64,000 nt of DNA from Candidatus Uabimicrobium amorphum (GTDB lineage: Bacteria; Planctomycetota; Uabimicrobiia; Uabimicrobiales; Uabimicrobiaceae), in assembly GCF_009002475.1 (NCBI RefSeq), contig NZ_AP019860.1, forward strand, positions 1,550,001 through 1,614,000, read 5' to 3'. The position numbers and the translations under genes were made by a program. Of the stretch, positions 25,968-34,008 are shown piece after piece. The notes beneath the pieces are model-generated. The model did not search any database and was not told the origin of the DNA. It was given only the letters and a program-made list of their open reading frames with translations. Numbering within the stretch: position 1 is the first letter of the stretch; every line of letters starts with the position of its first letter.

Positions 25968-28900
25968 CTACTTATCTTTCACTAAATATTTTTTTAATGT
26001 ATTCGCTACTTGCTGTGGCCAATAGCCCCCCTCCACTTTAAAGTAACTCTCGTGTTGTGAAAATGTTTGCTTGGTCAAATCAAAGATCGCAACCTCTTTG
26101 TTACTTGCGCAAATAGCCGTTTGCCAATTTCTTGTATACGAAGCTCCGTTCATGTTGTAGGTACCAAGATGAGATGGAGTTAAACATTTACTATGAAAGT
26201 CGTAGATGAAGAATTTCTCTTTACCAAATATAGCTAAGTATTCATCTTTAGGGGAAAAAGCAATCTCGGTAATGGTATCGTCCCAGGTTTCTTGCCAAAT
26301 TTTATCGGCAACTAAAGGAGTACATTGCCATTGTTGACGCGTCTTCTTTAAAATAAATATGCGGTCGTTGCTCACAAAAGCCAGTGTGTTTTGCAAATTT
26401 GCCCAAGCCATCAGTTCGATAGGCATATTGTGTTTGTGTTGTAGTTTATACACGCGCTCTCTATTTTGGAAAAGTGACAAACTAGAGTATTGATGAGTGA
26501 CAGCGGTAAGATCCTTCCTACTTTTCAAATTGTACACTTCATTTTCCAATGTGACAAATCGCGGTAAGTTTTCCAAAGAAAGCGTGCTGTTGTCTTCGTA
26601 TTCTTTCCATAGTATCTCCCACACCTTTTCATCTTCGCAAATGCGTATTCTTCGATTGTCGTTGGTAATTTCCAATCCGCGTATCGAAGTAAACTTCCCC
26701 ATGAAGTTTAATTTGAATTCCTTGAAGTTTCTTTCGCTTTGCTGATGAAGGTCATAGACGCGTAACTTGAATGAACGACTCATATTACCTTTAAGCAGTA
26801 TTGCCAAGTACTGCTCATCATCACTAAGACGCTTTTTTTGCACAGAAAAAAATGGAGCAATCATATCAATGCGATCAGCATAACCTTGTTTTTGTTTGTA
26901 CCACATGAGTATCACCCATCTTGTGGGGACAAATATACAACTCAGATCGTTGGTCGCAAACGCTTTCATGGAATCTTCTTCTACGCCTTCATATCCTTTG
27001 CTGAATTTTTTAAAAATACCTGGGTCTAATTTTGTAGGACGCACGGTCTTCATCAATGAGGGGTATAGTTGTAAAGTTCGCAAAATGCACGTTTTTTCTT
27101 TTTTTTCCTCATATGTAGAGATTGTTTGGAGTATTCCCGAATCGTATTGGTGAAAATTTCCCAAACCCGCGAGAGATAATTTTTTTTCAGAGGACACATC
27201 GGCAATTTGAAGTTCGTGTTTGCTTTCACTCGCTAACCATTTCTGATTCAAAAAGCGCACCTTGGTAATTTTTTGCGGATGTTTTGTGATGAAATATTCA
27301 GAGGGCTTTACCGTCGAAGAAGATTTTAACATACTTTCGATATAGGCGTAAAATACGGTTTTTTCTCTGGCAAACGCCAAGGAATCGTTCTCCGGAGATA
27401 TTTGCACCAATTCTAAATTTGCATAGGACTCTGTACGAAAATGATAACTATTTGGGTAATTTTTCTCGCGCCACTTCCCCTGTTTTAGCCTATACATAGA
27501 GACATCCGAAAAACAATTTCGAAAATAAAGGTATAGAGACCTCTCGTGGGACAAAAAATTTGCGCCAACATTCCAGTTGGAAAAACGTTTTTCAAACCCC
27601 TGAACCTTTCCACTGTGTACATTGACAAAATACATCGATCGCGTGGATATAACTAACAACCACTTGCTATCGGGAGAAAAAAGAAAGCGTCTTACTTTTT
27701 CTTTGATGGGGACTTGAACGCGTTTTAAACTTTTGAGACGAATGATTTCGATTTCATAGTCCGCGTTACTGTAGGCAAAAATTTGGCTATTCGGAGAAAG
27801 TTTATGTTGGATGGTCTTGGAAAAGTGTTTGAGGCGTATGATTTTTTTGCACGACGGCAATGCGTGAATATCAATGCCTCCCGGTGAGAGATAATAAAAA
27901 TAATTGCTATTTGCCGAAAAAGTTTCAAAGCTGTGCTTTCCATCATATATTTTGCGACGCGCTTGGTCAAAGATTTCAGTTTGTTGGTAATTGTAAATAG
28001 CGTGGTACCTATTATTGTGGGCTAATCTAATTTTTTTGTCATCCGCGAAGGAAAAGCGTTCTTTTGCAATTTCTTTCGGCAAAGTCGGGACAATAAAAAA
28101 TTTCAAAAAAGATAGCGTTTTCAAAAAGCGCTGGTAAGACTCGGTAGGGATTTGCTGTGTTTTTTGGGTGATGTCTGCAATTTTTTCGTAAGACGATTTC
28201 CATTTCTTAAGAAGCGGTATGGCCGCCACAGAACTACGATCAGAGTGCATGATATTCTCTAGTTCCTGCAATAGAGTGTCGACAACAGCATGATTGGCCG
28301 CCAATTTTTCCTGCTCTAGTTTCACAACCGCCTTTTTTACCTGCGACTTCTCTTGTTCCAGTTTTACCACAGACTTTTTGACTTGTGACTTTTCTTGTTC
28401 TAACGCTTGCAGTTCCCGATGTCCAAACAGGACAACTATACCAAAAATACATATAGAGCCGAGAAAAGAAAATATCATGGAATAGCGAAATAACCGATCG
28501 TATTTAAATTTTTTCAGCCATTTCTCAGAAAACTTTGGTGACTGTGTCATAATCGGTTTTCCAGTGATAATGGCTTGTACCTCTTGGTATAAGATATGTG
28601 CGGACGCTAGACGTTTTTCCGGATTTTTCTCCAAAGCTTTCATACAAACAATTTCGAGGTCGCTATCTTTCGCGATAGATTTGTTTAGTAGCGAAGGAAG
28701 AATCGGTTCTTCCGTCGCAAGTTGGAACATGACTTCCATGACATTGCTACCATCGAACGGGACGCGCCCTGTCAATAATTCATACAAAATAACCCCCAAC
28801 GCATAAACATCACAACGTGCATCAACTGTCATCCCCTGAACAATTTCTGGAGCCAAATATTTCGGTGTACCGTACAAATCACCGGTTTTTGTCAAGTCGA

Positions 28901-29363
28901 CATTTCCCTCGGTGTCTTTGGCAATACCAAAATCTAAAATAACAGGTGTATCATTTTCCATAACCAGGATGTTATGGGGTTTCAAATCGCGATGTATAAT
29001 TTTGTTATCGTGTGCACAGACAATCCCCGAACAAATTTGCGCAAATATAGATAGGCAGAGCGGTATATCACTACGATTTTCTGCAATCCAATCGCTCAAA
29101 CAAATCCCGGGAATGTATTCCATAATAAAATAAGGCTGTTGTTTATAAACATCGATTTCATACATCTTGATGATGTTTTTGTGATTGAGTTTTGCAACCG
29201 ACTGCGCTTCTACAAAAAAGCGTTGCCAGGATTCCGGTGTGACATTGTGTAAAACTTTTAGGGCACAGTCACGACCAAGTTGTATATCTCGCGCATGATA
29301 CACAACTCCCATTCCGCCACGTCCTAACTCCGAGATAATGCGATACTTGTTTTTTATATCCAT
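25968..29363 (-). CDS. large membrane Ser/Thr kinase with coiled coil and propeller-like sensor
   Basis: This is a 1131-residue kinase. The catalytic domain occupies about residues 8-265: GRGGMGVVY, ALKV with K36, IIHRDLKPHN with HRD at 124-126, LDFGIAKD at 143-149, and GTPKYLAPE. A transmembrane helix follows near 290-313. Residues about 315-365 are a coiled coil made of three near-identical 14-mers of the form VKLEQEKSQVKKAV. From about 420 on there are many strand repeats of WD40/propeller type (for example SANSNYFYYLSPGGIDIHAL). All key catalytic residues are present. Domain order matches the kinase at 17203 apart from the absent zinc ribbon and added coiled coil. Confidence 0.9.
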   Translation of the reverse strand: MDIKNKYRIISELGRGGMGVVYHARDIQLGRDCALKVLHNVTPESWQRFFVEAQSVAKLNHKNIIKMYEIDVYKQQPYFIMEYIPGICLSDWIAENRSDIPLCLSIFAQICSGIVCAHDNKIIHRDLKPHNILVMENDTPVILDFGIAKDTEGNVDLTKTGDLYGTPKYLAPEIVQGMTVDARCDVYALGVILYELLTGRVPFDGSNVMEVMFQLATEEPILPSLLNKSIAKDSDLEIVCMKALEKNPEKRLASAHILYQEVQAIITGKPIMTQSPKFSEKWLKKFKYDRLFRYSMIFSFLGSICIFGIVVLFGHRELQALEQEKSQVKKSVVKLEQEKSQVKKAVVKLEQEKLAANHAVVDTLLQELENIMHSDRSSVAAIPLLKKWKSSYEKIADITQKTQQIPTESYQRFLKTLSFLKFFIVPTLPKEIAKERFSFADDKKIRLAHNNRYHAIYNYQQTEIFDQARRKIYDGKHSFETFSANSNYFYYLSPGGIDIHALPSCKKIIRLKHFSKTIQHKLSPNSQIFAYSNADYEIEIIRLKSLKRVQVPIKEKVRRFLFSPDSKWLLVISTRSMYFVNVHSGKVQGFEKRFSNWNVGANFLSHERSLYLYFRNCFSDVSMYRLKQGKWREKNYPNSYHFRTESYANLELVQISPENDSLAFAREKTVFYAYIESMLKSSSTVKPSEYFITKHPQKITKVRFLNQKWLASESKHELQIADVSSEKKLSLAGLGNFHQYDSGILQTISTYEEKKEKTCILRTLQLYPSLMKTVRPTKLDPGIFKKFSKGYEGVEEDSMKAFATNDLSCIFVPTRWVILMWYKQKQGYADRIDMIAPFFSVQKKRLSDDEQYLAILLKGNMSRSFKLRVYDLHQQSERNFKEFKLNFMGKFTSIRGLEITNDNRRIRICEDEKVWEILWKEYEDNSTLSLENLPRFVTLENEVYNLKSRKDLTAVTHQYSSLSLFQNRERVYKLQHKHNMPIELMAWANLQNTLAFVSNDRIFILKKTRQQWQCTPLVADKIWQETWDDTITEIAFSPKDEYLAIFGKEKFFIYDFHSKCLTPSHLGTYNMNGASYTRNWQTAICASNKEVAIFDLTKQTFSQHESYFKVEGGYWPQQVANTLKKYLVKDK

Positions 29364-29498
29364 TGTGTGCCTTGCTTGATGAATTTTACTTTTCAGAAGT
29401 CAATATTTCTTTCTCTAATATACAAGTTCATTCAATAGGTGAGAATGAAAATTTGCGTAAAATTCACATTAATCGGTAACACTTATAAAGTGTCAGAA

Positions 29499-30026
29499 TC
29501 AAAACTTGGCATTTTTTAGCTGCCGCGTGAGATATTCGATTCCTTCACTAGCCTTCTTAGATAAGTGTAAATCTGAAAATTGAGGTTGGGCGTTGGGATT
29601 AATGCTAATTACTTTTCGTTGTTGTGGTTTCTGCATCTTCCAGCGCACGATAATATTTTCATTTCGCGGAACTTCGCCGGAGCTACCAATCAAAATAGCC
29701 ACTTGCGGGAGAGTATTTTGCATAAACTTTTGGAAATTTTGGTATTGAGGCAAATGGTCAACAAAACCATAGTCACCACCAAAAAGATATGTATTTGTTC
29801 GCGCAATACCTTTACATTTAGGACAAGGTGGTATTTGCGAAGCGGGCATGGTTTCCTCATCTAACACGCACAAAAGTACAGATACATTTTCCCATGTTTC
29901 AAAACAACATGGCTTAGGATTTGGCAGCTTTCCTGCGCATTGTAATCGCCAAATAGAACCATGTTCCATCTCTATCTCCTCAAATTTAGGAATTGATGAC
30001 AGAAACCCTGAGTGAGTTTGATTCAC
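29499..30026 (-). CDS. C-terminal half of a sirtuin-like protein (free-standing)
   Basis: This encodes 175 residues from GTG 30026, or 156 from ATG 29969, which has the much better site GAGGAG. The sequence begins at the sirtuin catalytic His motif (MEHGSIWRLQC), then has Cys residues (CC, CPKC) as in the zinc module, the LFGGDYGF segment where sirtuins have FGE/FGD, AILIGSSGEVPRNEN where they have vGTS, and ISINPNAQ. The Rossmann half with GAG and NxD is absent, and the overlapping SDR gene leaves no room for it. It may be a decayed enzyme or a binding module. It is the last gene of the 31870-29499 operon, six bases after the SDR gene. Confidence 0.65.
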   Translation of the reverse strand: MNQTHSGFLSSIPKFEEIEMEHGSIWRLQCAGKLPNPKPCCFETWENVSVLLCVLDEETMPASQIPPCPKCKGIARTNTYLFGGDYGFVDHLPQYQNFQKFMQNTLPQVAILIGSSGEVPRNENIIVRWKMQKPQQRKVISINPNAQPQFSDLHLSKKASEGIEYLTRQLKNAKF

Positions 30027-30032
30027 GACACT

Positions 30033-30800
30033 CTAAACTTGAAAATTAGGAGCAAAATCTAAACCACCATCGACTTTAATTGTCTGTCCCACAATCCAAC
30101 TCGCTTTCCGCGAACACAAAAACAATACTAACTCAGAAATTTCTTGTAGAGTTGCTTCTCTCTTAAGAGGGACAGCATTGCAAACTTGATTATTCACTTT
30201 TTCAAACATTTTGCCTAAATATTTCTGTGTGGATTCGGTGCGAAAAAAACCAGGATTAATGCCATTCACGGCAATATTTTTTGCAGCAACTTCGTGGGCA
30301 TAGTATGCGGTAAGAGTTTCCAATGATGATTTTGCAGCGGCTAATAGTCCATGAAAAGGTACCGCTTTTAGAGTGTCCATCCCACTAATGGTCACCACTG
30401 CTCCACCGCTCATCATTTCCACAACGTGCTTCATATTTAAAATAAAAGATTTCACCGTGATATTGAACGTTTTATCAATATGGTGCTCTTTCATTTGTAG
30501 CAAATTTTTAAATGCCGTTGCCGCCGCGTTATGAATATAAAAATCTAACGTTTGTGTATGTTCTTTGATTTGCGCAAAAAGTTTTTCGCTTGCATTGGGA
30601 AAAGCCAAATCGCATTTAAAAATCGTACATTTACCACCCGCATCGACAATTTGCCGATGAGCGTTTTGCGCTGTTTCTTCATCTGAGCGATATGTCAAAA
30701 ATACTTCGGCTTGCTGTTGAGAAAAAGCGCTGGCAATGGCAAATCCAAGACCTTTTGTCCCACCAGTGATCAAAACTTTCTTATTGTGAAATTCATTCAT
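30033..30800 (-). CDS. short-chain dehydrogenase, FabL (enoyl-ACP reductase III)-like
   Basis: This encodes 255 residues of a classical SDR: nucleotide loop TGGTKGLGFA, CDLAFP, HNAAATAFKN in place of NAG, and the C-terminal VGQTIKVDGGLDF. The pattern with 'AAAKSSLETLTAYYAHEVA' resembles FabL. The active site is odd: upstream of the catalytic Lys neither the YxxxK nor the FabL Yx6K position is Tyr (Leu and His stand there). Either the enzyme uses other residues or it has changed role. Its ATG overlaps the end of the HsdS-like gene by eight bases, with CGGAGA inside that gene as site. Confidence 0.75.
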   Translation of the reverse strand: MNEFHNKKVLITGGTKGLGFAIASAFSQQQAEVFLTYRSDEETAQNAHRQIVDAGGKCTIFKCDLAFPNASEKLFAQIKEHTQTLDFYIHNAAATAFKNLLQMKEHHIDKTFNITVKSFILNMKHVVEMMSGGAVVTISGMDTLKAVPFHGLLAAAKSSLETLTAYYAHEVAAKNIAVNGINPGFFRTESTQKYLGKMFEKVNNQVCNAVPLKREATLQEISELVLFLCSRKASWIVGQTIKVDGGLDFAPNFQV

Positions 30801-31749
30801 TTTTTTCTCCGGAATCGTGAGTAGAATATATCATTTTCTTTATTGTATTCTCCCATTGTTCGAGGAGAACATTTTCTTTGAAATTTTTTTGTATTTTGTA
30901 AAACCATGCGTTGGTTTGTTGATGAAAGTATTGCAACTGCTCGTGATTCAATTTGGCTATATGAAATTGGGAAAAGCGATCAACGGCAAATTCGTCTTCG
31001 ACGACCGTACCACGGCCGAATTTGGCACTGCAATACACAAAAAGAGGACTCAAACCGACTTTAGGAGATAAAATCGTGTAATCGTTGCGCCCAAAGTGAT
31101 ATTCATTTTCAAGCAAAAAATCCGCCTGTTCTATTTTTCCCCAAGTAATGAGTTTCTCTCCATAGCTGTGACTGTCAAAATCATCACTGGTTAAAATCGA
31201 TTGTGGATCTATGTAGACTCGACCATCGGACTCAACCTCTTCTTCACTGGAAAAAAACAATGAGGAAGTATTTACGATATCGCATATCGGTTGCGTTTCG
31301 GTTGTCGTTTGTGTTAACTGTCGATACAAGTTTTTGGACATATCCTTGAGTGTTTGTACAATCTTATTGTTTATAGTGCGCTTATTGTGTAACACTTCTC
31401 CCAAATCGAGAATCGCCCTTTGGTAAGACATATTGGGAACGGGAATCTTGGTGTGCGCAATAAACGAATCGTAGTCTAACGAAGCAAGCATTCCCTTATG
31501 ATTTTCGTAGTTTTCCATAGGGTTCATTACTCTCAAATAATCGCATATGTACAAAGGTAGAGCAACTTCTGTTTTGATGCGGCAAACAAAGTATTCTTCT
31601 AATGTTGGATTTTTAACTTGCTGCCCAACAATAACATACGACTGAGAAGATTTACTTCCGCGCCTTCTGCGAATCAGAATATCATCATCGAGAATTTGCA
31701 CGGCAGGGACAGTAATATCTTTAAGAAGTGGGAAATTCCATCTTGCCAT
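30793..31749 (-). CDS. orphan HsdS-like (type I restriction specificity) protein
   Basis: This encodes 318 residues. The first half follows a type I S-subunit target-recognition unit: DDDILIRRRRGSKSSQSYVI, then ICDYLRVM, and the TRD exit KIPVPNMSYQRAILDLGE followed by the conserved helix NNKIVQTLKDMSKNLYRQL. The second half (about 150-318) is more diverged and could be a second unit. No HsdM or HsdR lies nearby, so it is either a remnant, a swap cassette, or part of another system. It overlaps both neighbours: the 49-aa ORF by 29 bases and the SDR gene by eight. Confidence 0.6.
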   Translation of the reverse strand: MARWNFPLLKDITVPAVQILDDDILIRRRRGSKSSQSYVIVGQQVKNPTLEEYFVCRIKTEVALPLYICDYLRVMNPMENYENHKGMLASLDYDSFIAHTKIPVPNMSYQRAILDLGEVLHNKRTINNKIVQTLKDMSKNLYRQLTQTTTETQPICDIVNTSSLFFSSEEEVESDGRVYIDPQSILTSDDFDSHSYGEKLITWGKIEQADFLLENEYHFGRNDYTILSPKVGLSPLFVYCSAKFGRGTVVEDEFAVDRFSQFHIAKLNHEQLQYFHQQTNAWFYKIQKNFKENVLLEQWENTIKKMIYSTHDSGEKNE

Positions 31750-31870
31750 TTTTTAAATTACCTAACGTATCAAGAATAGTTTGTTGTAATTTATTAGACT
31801 CTATAAATTGTTGCTCCAGCTGAGCAACGAGTTTTTTCATTTCCGCCTGCAACTCTTTATTTTGCGCCAT
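31721..31870 (-). CDS. small helical ORF heading the accessory operon (49 aa)
   Basis: ATG 31870 follows TTAGGAAAACAAT, a good ribosome binding site, and the frame runs 49 codons to TAA at 31721-31723. The product is one predicted helix (begins MAQNKELQAEMKKLVAQLEQ) with heptad-spaced Leu/Ile, similar in character to the long spacer helices of HsdS proteins. It overlaps the start of the HsdS-like gene by 29 bases in another frame, so it may be a detached helix piece of the S subunit, a leader peptide for coupled translation, or chance. Confidence 0.5.
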   Translation of the reverse strand: MAQNKELQAEMKKLVAQLEQQFIESNKLQQTILDTLGNLKNGKMEFPTS

Positions 31871-32024
31871 ATTGTTTTCCTAAGGTATAATTTTTATACT
31901 GAATGTTAATTTGAGTTCTCTACAATACATTTTGTTTAATTCTTTTTCAAATATCCTAAATTCGTAAACTCTTACTTATGCAGTTTCTCCAAGCTTTTTC
32001 AAAAGTTGTGTTCCACTTGCAGTT

Positions 32025-32096
32025 TCAAAGTTTTCGATAGATCTCTTCTATTTTGGCTTTGAATTCTTTACTGTAACTATTTCTCACTCTCGCCAT
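32025..32096 (-). pseudogene. 5' fragment of a transposase orfA (IS3-like)
   Basis: After AGAGGAATGA and ATG 32096 the frame reads MARVRNSYSKEFKAKI, the typical helix-turn-helix opening of IS3-type OrfA proteins, then runs to a stop after 23 codons. A second copy of the same start (ATG 32275, inside the duplicated unit) stops after 17 codons. TATAAT on the minus strand at 32126-32131 could be its promoter -10 box. The rest of the element is missing. Confidence 0.5.
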
Positions 32097-32407
32097 TTAT
32101 ATTCATTCCTCTTTTTGCGCACTATATTATATCCTATTTAGTCTGCTTTTTGGGTTCTATTTTTCGTAACCGTTAGATGTCAATAAACTTGTTAGCGAGT
32201 CTGGCACTTGTTACTGTGTTGTTACTGTATTTTGGCTTTGAATTCTTTACTGTAACTATTTCTCACTCTCGCCATTTATATTCATTCCTCTTTTTGCGCA
32301 CTATATTATATCCTATTTAGTCTGCTTTTTGGGTTCTATTTTTCGTAACCGTTAGATGTCAATAAACTTGTTAGCGAGTCTGGCACTTGTTACTGTGTTG
32401 TTACTGT
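32049..32407. repeat. 179-bp tandem duplication
   Basis: Bases 32049-32228 are repeated exactly from 32228 to 32407 (period 179). The unit contains the transposase gene start on the minus strand, its upstream promoter-like region and one GAGTCTGGCACT word. A third, partial and slightly diverged copy lies at 33923-34013. Confidence 0.9.
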
Positions 32408-32764
32408 GTTACTGTGAAACTTGTTAGCGAGTCTGGCACTTATTACTATAATAGTCTTAGTCTTAATAGTCTTAGTCTTGGTAAATAGTGCCAGACTTGC
32501 TGTTAGTGTAAATAGTGCCAGACTCGGTGCCATGATAATCTCTATTAAGAGAAACGAGTTACTTTTACGCACTTTCCGGGTAAATAGTGCCAGACTCGGT
32601 GCCATGAGGTAAATGGAAATGGTAAATAGTGCCAGACTCGGTGTGCCATGAACCTGTATAGAAAATAAGGAAGACCCCTTGTAACCAGCTTGCAGAAGAA
32701 GGTTGCAAACCACCTTACGCTGCTGTAATAAAGAGTTATGGTAGGATGAAATAGTGCCAGACTC
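32197..32764. repeat. REP-like cluster A (GAGTCTGGCACT)
   Basis: Forward copies lie at 32197, 32376 and 32429. Inverted copies (AGTGCCAGACTC, usually in the context AAATAGTGCCAGACTCGGTGC) lie at 32487 (last base different), 32514, 32586, 32628 and 32753. A ninth copy is at 33995, on the other side of the RAYT gene. Orientation switches within the cluster, as in REP/BIME arrays. Confidence 0.8.
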
Positions 32765-32912
32765 GAGTGCAGGTGAAATAGCTGACTCAGAAATATGAAA
32801 GAAATTTCAATCAACACCTAAAAAGCATGCAGATAAATGCACACTGTAGAAGTATAAAGAGACTTTGTCTGTGATAAAATAATCATGAAGAGACTTAAAA
32901 GCTATTTTAAAC

Positions 32913-33629
32913 TCAAGTGCTAGGTTTTCTCAAACACGAAGAGTTAGAGTCAAGAGAATAACTTTTTCGATTTTTGTAGTAGTTGTGGCATGTATATTTC
33001 GTGATGATCTCATTGATAAAAGATTCAGAACCAAATATCAGACCATGAGTAAAGTGTAATTGCCTAGATAATAAACCTTTTTCAACCATTCTTTCTTTCA
33101 TCATGTTAATATATTTTTTTTTCCTTTGCTTCATTGTACCACCCAAGTTCAAATACAGCTCATGAAAATCAATGACAATAGGCCCTTCACCTTTTGTGTG
33201 TTGGTTATAACTGCTCCATTTCCATTCTTTTGGATGACGAGTTACGCCATTTCTCGTCATATTTAATTCAATATAGAAAATAGTATTCAAAAGGTGCGTC
33301 TCGGACTGAATAATCGTTGAATAAAAGCGTTCACCCCAAAAATGTCCAGTCCTTTTATGCCTGTGATTGTAGTTTCTGGCGTATAACCCGTTGATGTACT
33401 GCATTAGTTTAGATAAGTTGTTTTCTGTTGGTGTCGATATAAGTAGATGCACATGATTACTTGTCAAACAATAAGCATGTAGTTTGAAGGCGTATTTCTC
33501 GCGTGCTCTGTCAACTATGTTGAGATATTGTCTAAAGTCTTCTTCTTCTTGGAAATAGAAATTTTTGTTATCACATCTTGTTGTGATATGGAATAGACCG
33601 TTAATCATCGAAATTCTGATTGGACGCAC
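32913..33629 (-). CDS. REP-associated tyrosine transposase (RAYT, Y1/HUH family)
   Basis: This encodes 238 residues from GTG 33629, supported by AAGGAG seven bases upstream. The fold is IS200-like: FHITTRCDNKNFYF, the metal-binding HUH motif NHVHLLIS, and the Tyr-bearing helix LMQYINGLYARNYNHRHKRT followed by GHFWGERF, a signature of RAYT proteins. The segment IFYIELNMTRNGVTRHPKEW with WSSY is also typical. RAYTs nick and move REP palindromes rather than themselves, and here repeats of two related types lie on both sides. It looks intact. Confidence 0.88.
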   Translation of the reverse strand: MRPIRISMINGLFHITTRCDNKNFYFQEEEDFRQYLNIVDRAREKYAFKLHAYCLTSNHVHLLISTPTENNLSKLMQYINGLYARNYNHRHKRTGHFWGERFYSTIIQSETHLLNTIFYIELNMTRNGVTRHPKEWKWSSYNQHTKGEGPIVIDFHELYLNLGGTMKQRKKKYINMMKERMVEKGLLSRQLHFTHGLIFGSESFINEIITKYTCHNYYKNRKSYSLDSNSSCLRKPST

Positions 33630-34008
33630 GTTTTCTCCTTTTTAAAATAAGATTAGATTTTTCATCTTATTATACATATGCGTTTGACAGAATGACACGG
33701 GACGCTGAGTCAGTCACCTTTTTTCACTGTTTTCACTGAACGCTGAGTCTGTTACATTCACATCTTCTGTCACTTTCACACCTTTCGGTAACCACCTTCA
33801 CACCTTCGGCGAGTCTGTCACCTTTTTGATTCACTGTTTTCACTAAACGGCGAGTCTGTCACCTTTTTGAATTCAAATTCACTGTTTTCACTAAACGGCG
33901 AGTCTGTCACCTTTTTGAACTGTATTATATCTTATTTAGTCTGCTTTTTGGGTTCTATTTTTCGTAACCGTTAGATGTCACTAAACTTCTTCGCGAGTCT
34001 GGCACTTA
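33630..34008. other. gene-free repeat region between RAYT and the truncated oxidoreductase
   Basis: These 379 bases hold repeat cluster B and the partial copy of the 179-bp unit (33923-34013). I see no gene in them. Confidence 0.8.
33707..33911. repeat. REP-like cluster B (GAGTCTGTCACC)
   Basis: Exact copies start at 33811, 33852 and 33900, in the context GGCGAGTCTGTCACCTTTTTGA; diverged copies start at 33707 and 33745. Linkers share TCACTGTTTTCACT. The word differs from cluster A by one base (GTCAC for GGCAC), so the two clusters look like sister REP families on the two flanks of one RAYT gene. Confidence 0.75.

Larger units (their letters stand above)
31871..32912. other. gene-poor mobile-element scar
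   Basis: These 1,042 bases carry no intact gene. They hold a 179-bp tandem duplication with two copies of a transposase gene start, three forward and five inverted copies of the GAGTCTGGCAC word, and unassigned sequence around 32640-32750. On the minus strand at about 31978-32030 a frame reads NFETASGTQLLKKLGETA then stop, which looks like the tail of a lost gene. Confidence 0.7.

Noticed and set aside
32390..32713. Minus-strand frame with repeated MAPSLALFTR-like peptide
   Set aside because: The peptide repeat is only the translation of the inverted REP-like words; there is no ribosome binding site and no family likeness.
33707..33911. CRISPR-like array
   Set aside because: The repeated core is only about 12-22 bases, copies are diverged at one end, and spacing is irregular (41 and 48 bases). 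Linkers share sequence with each other, and no cas gene is present. REP-like repeats fit better.
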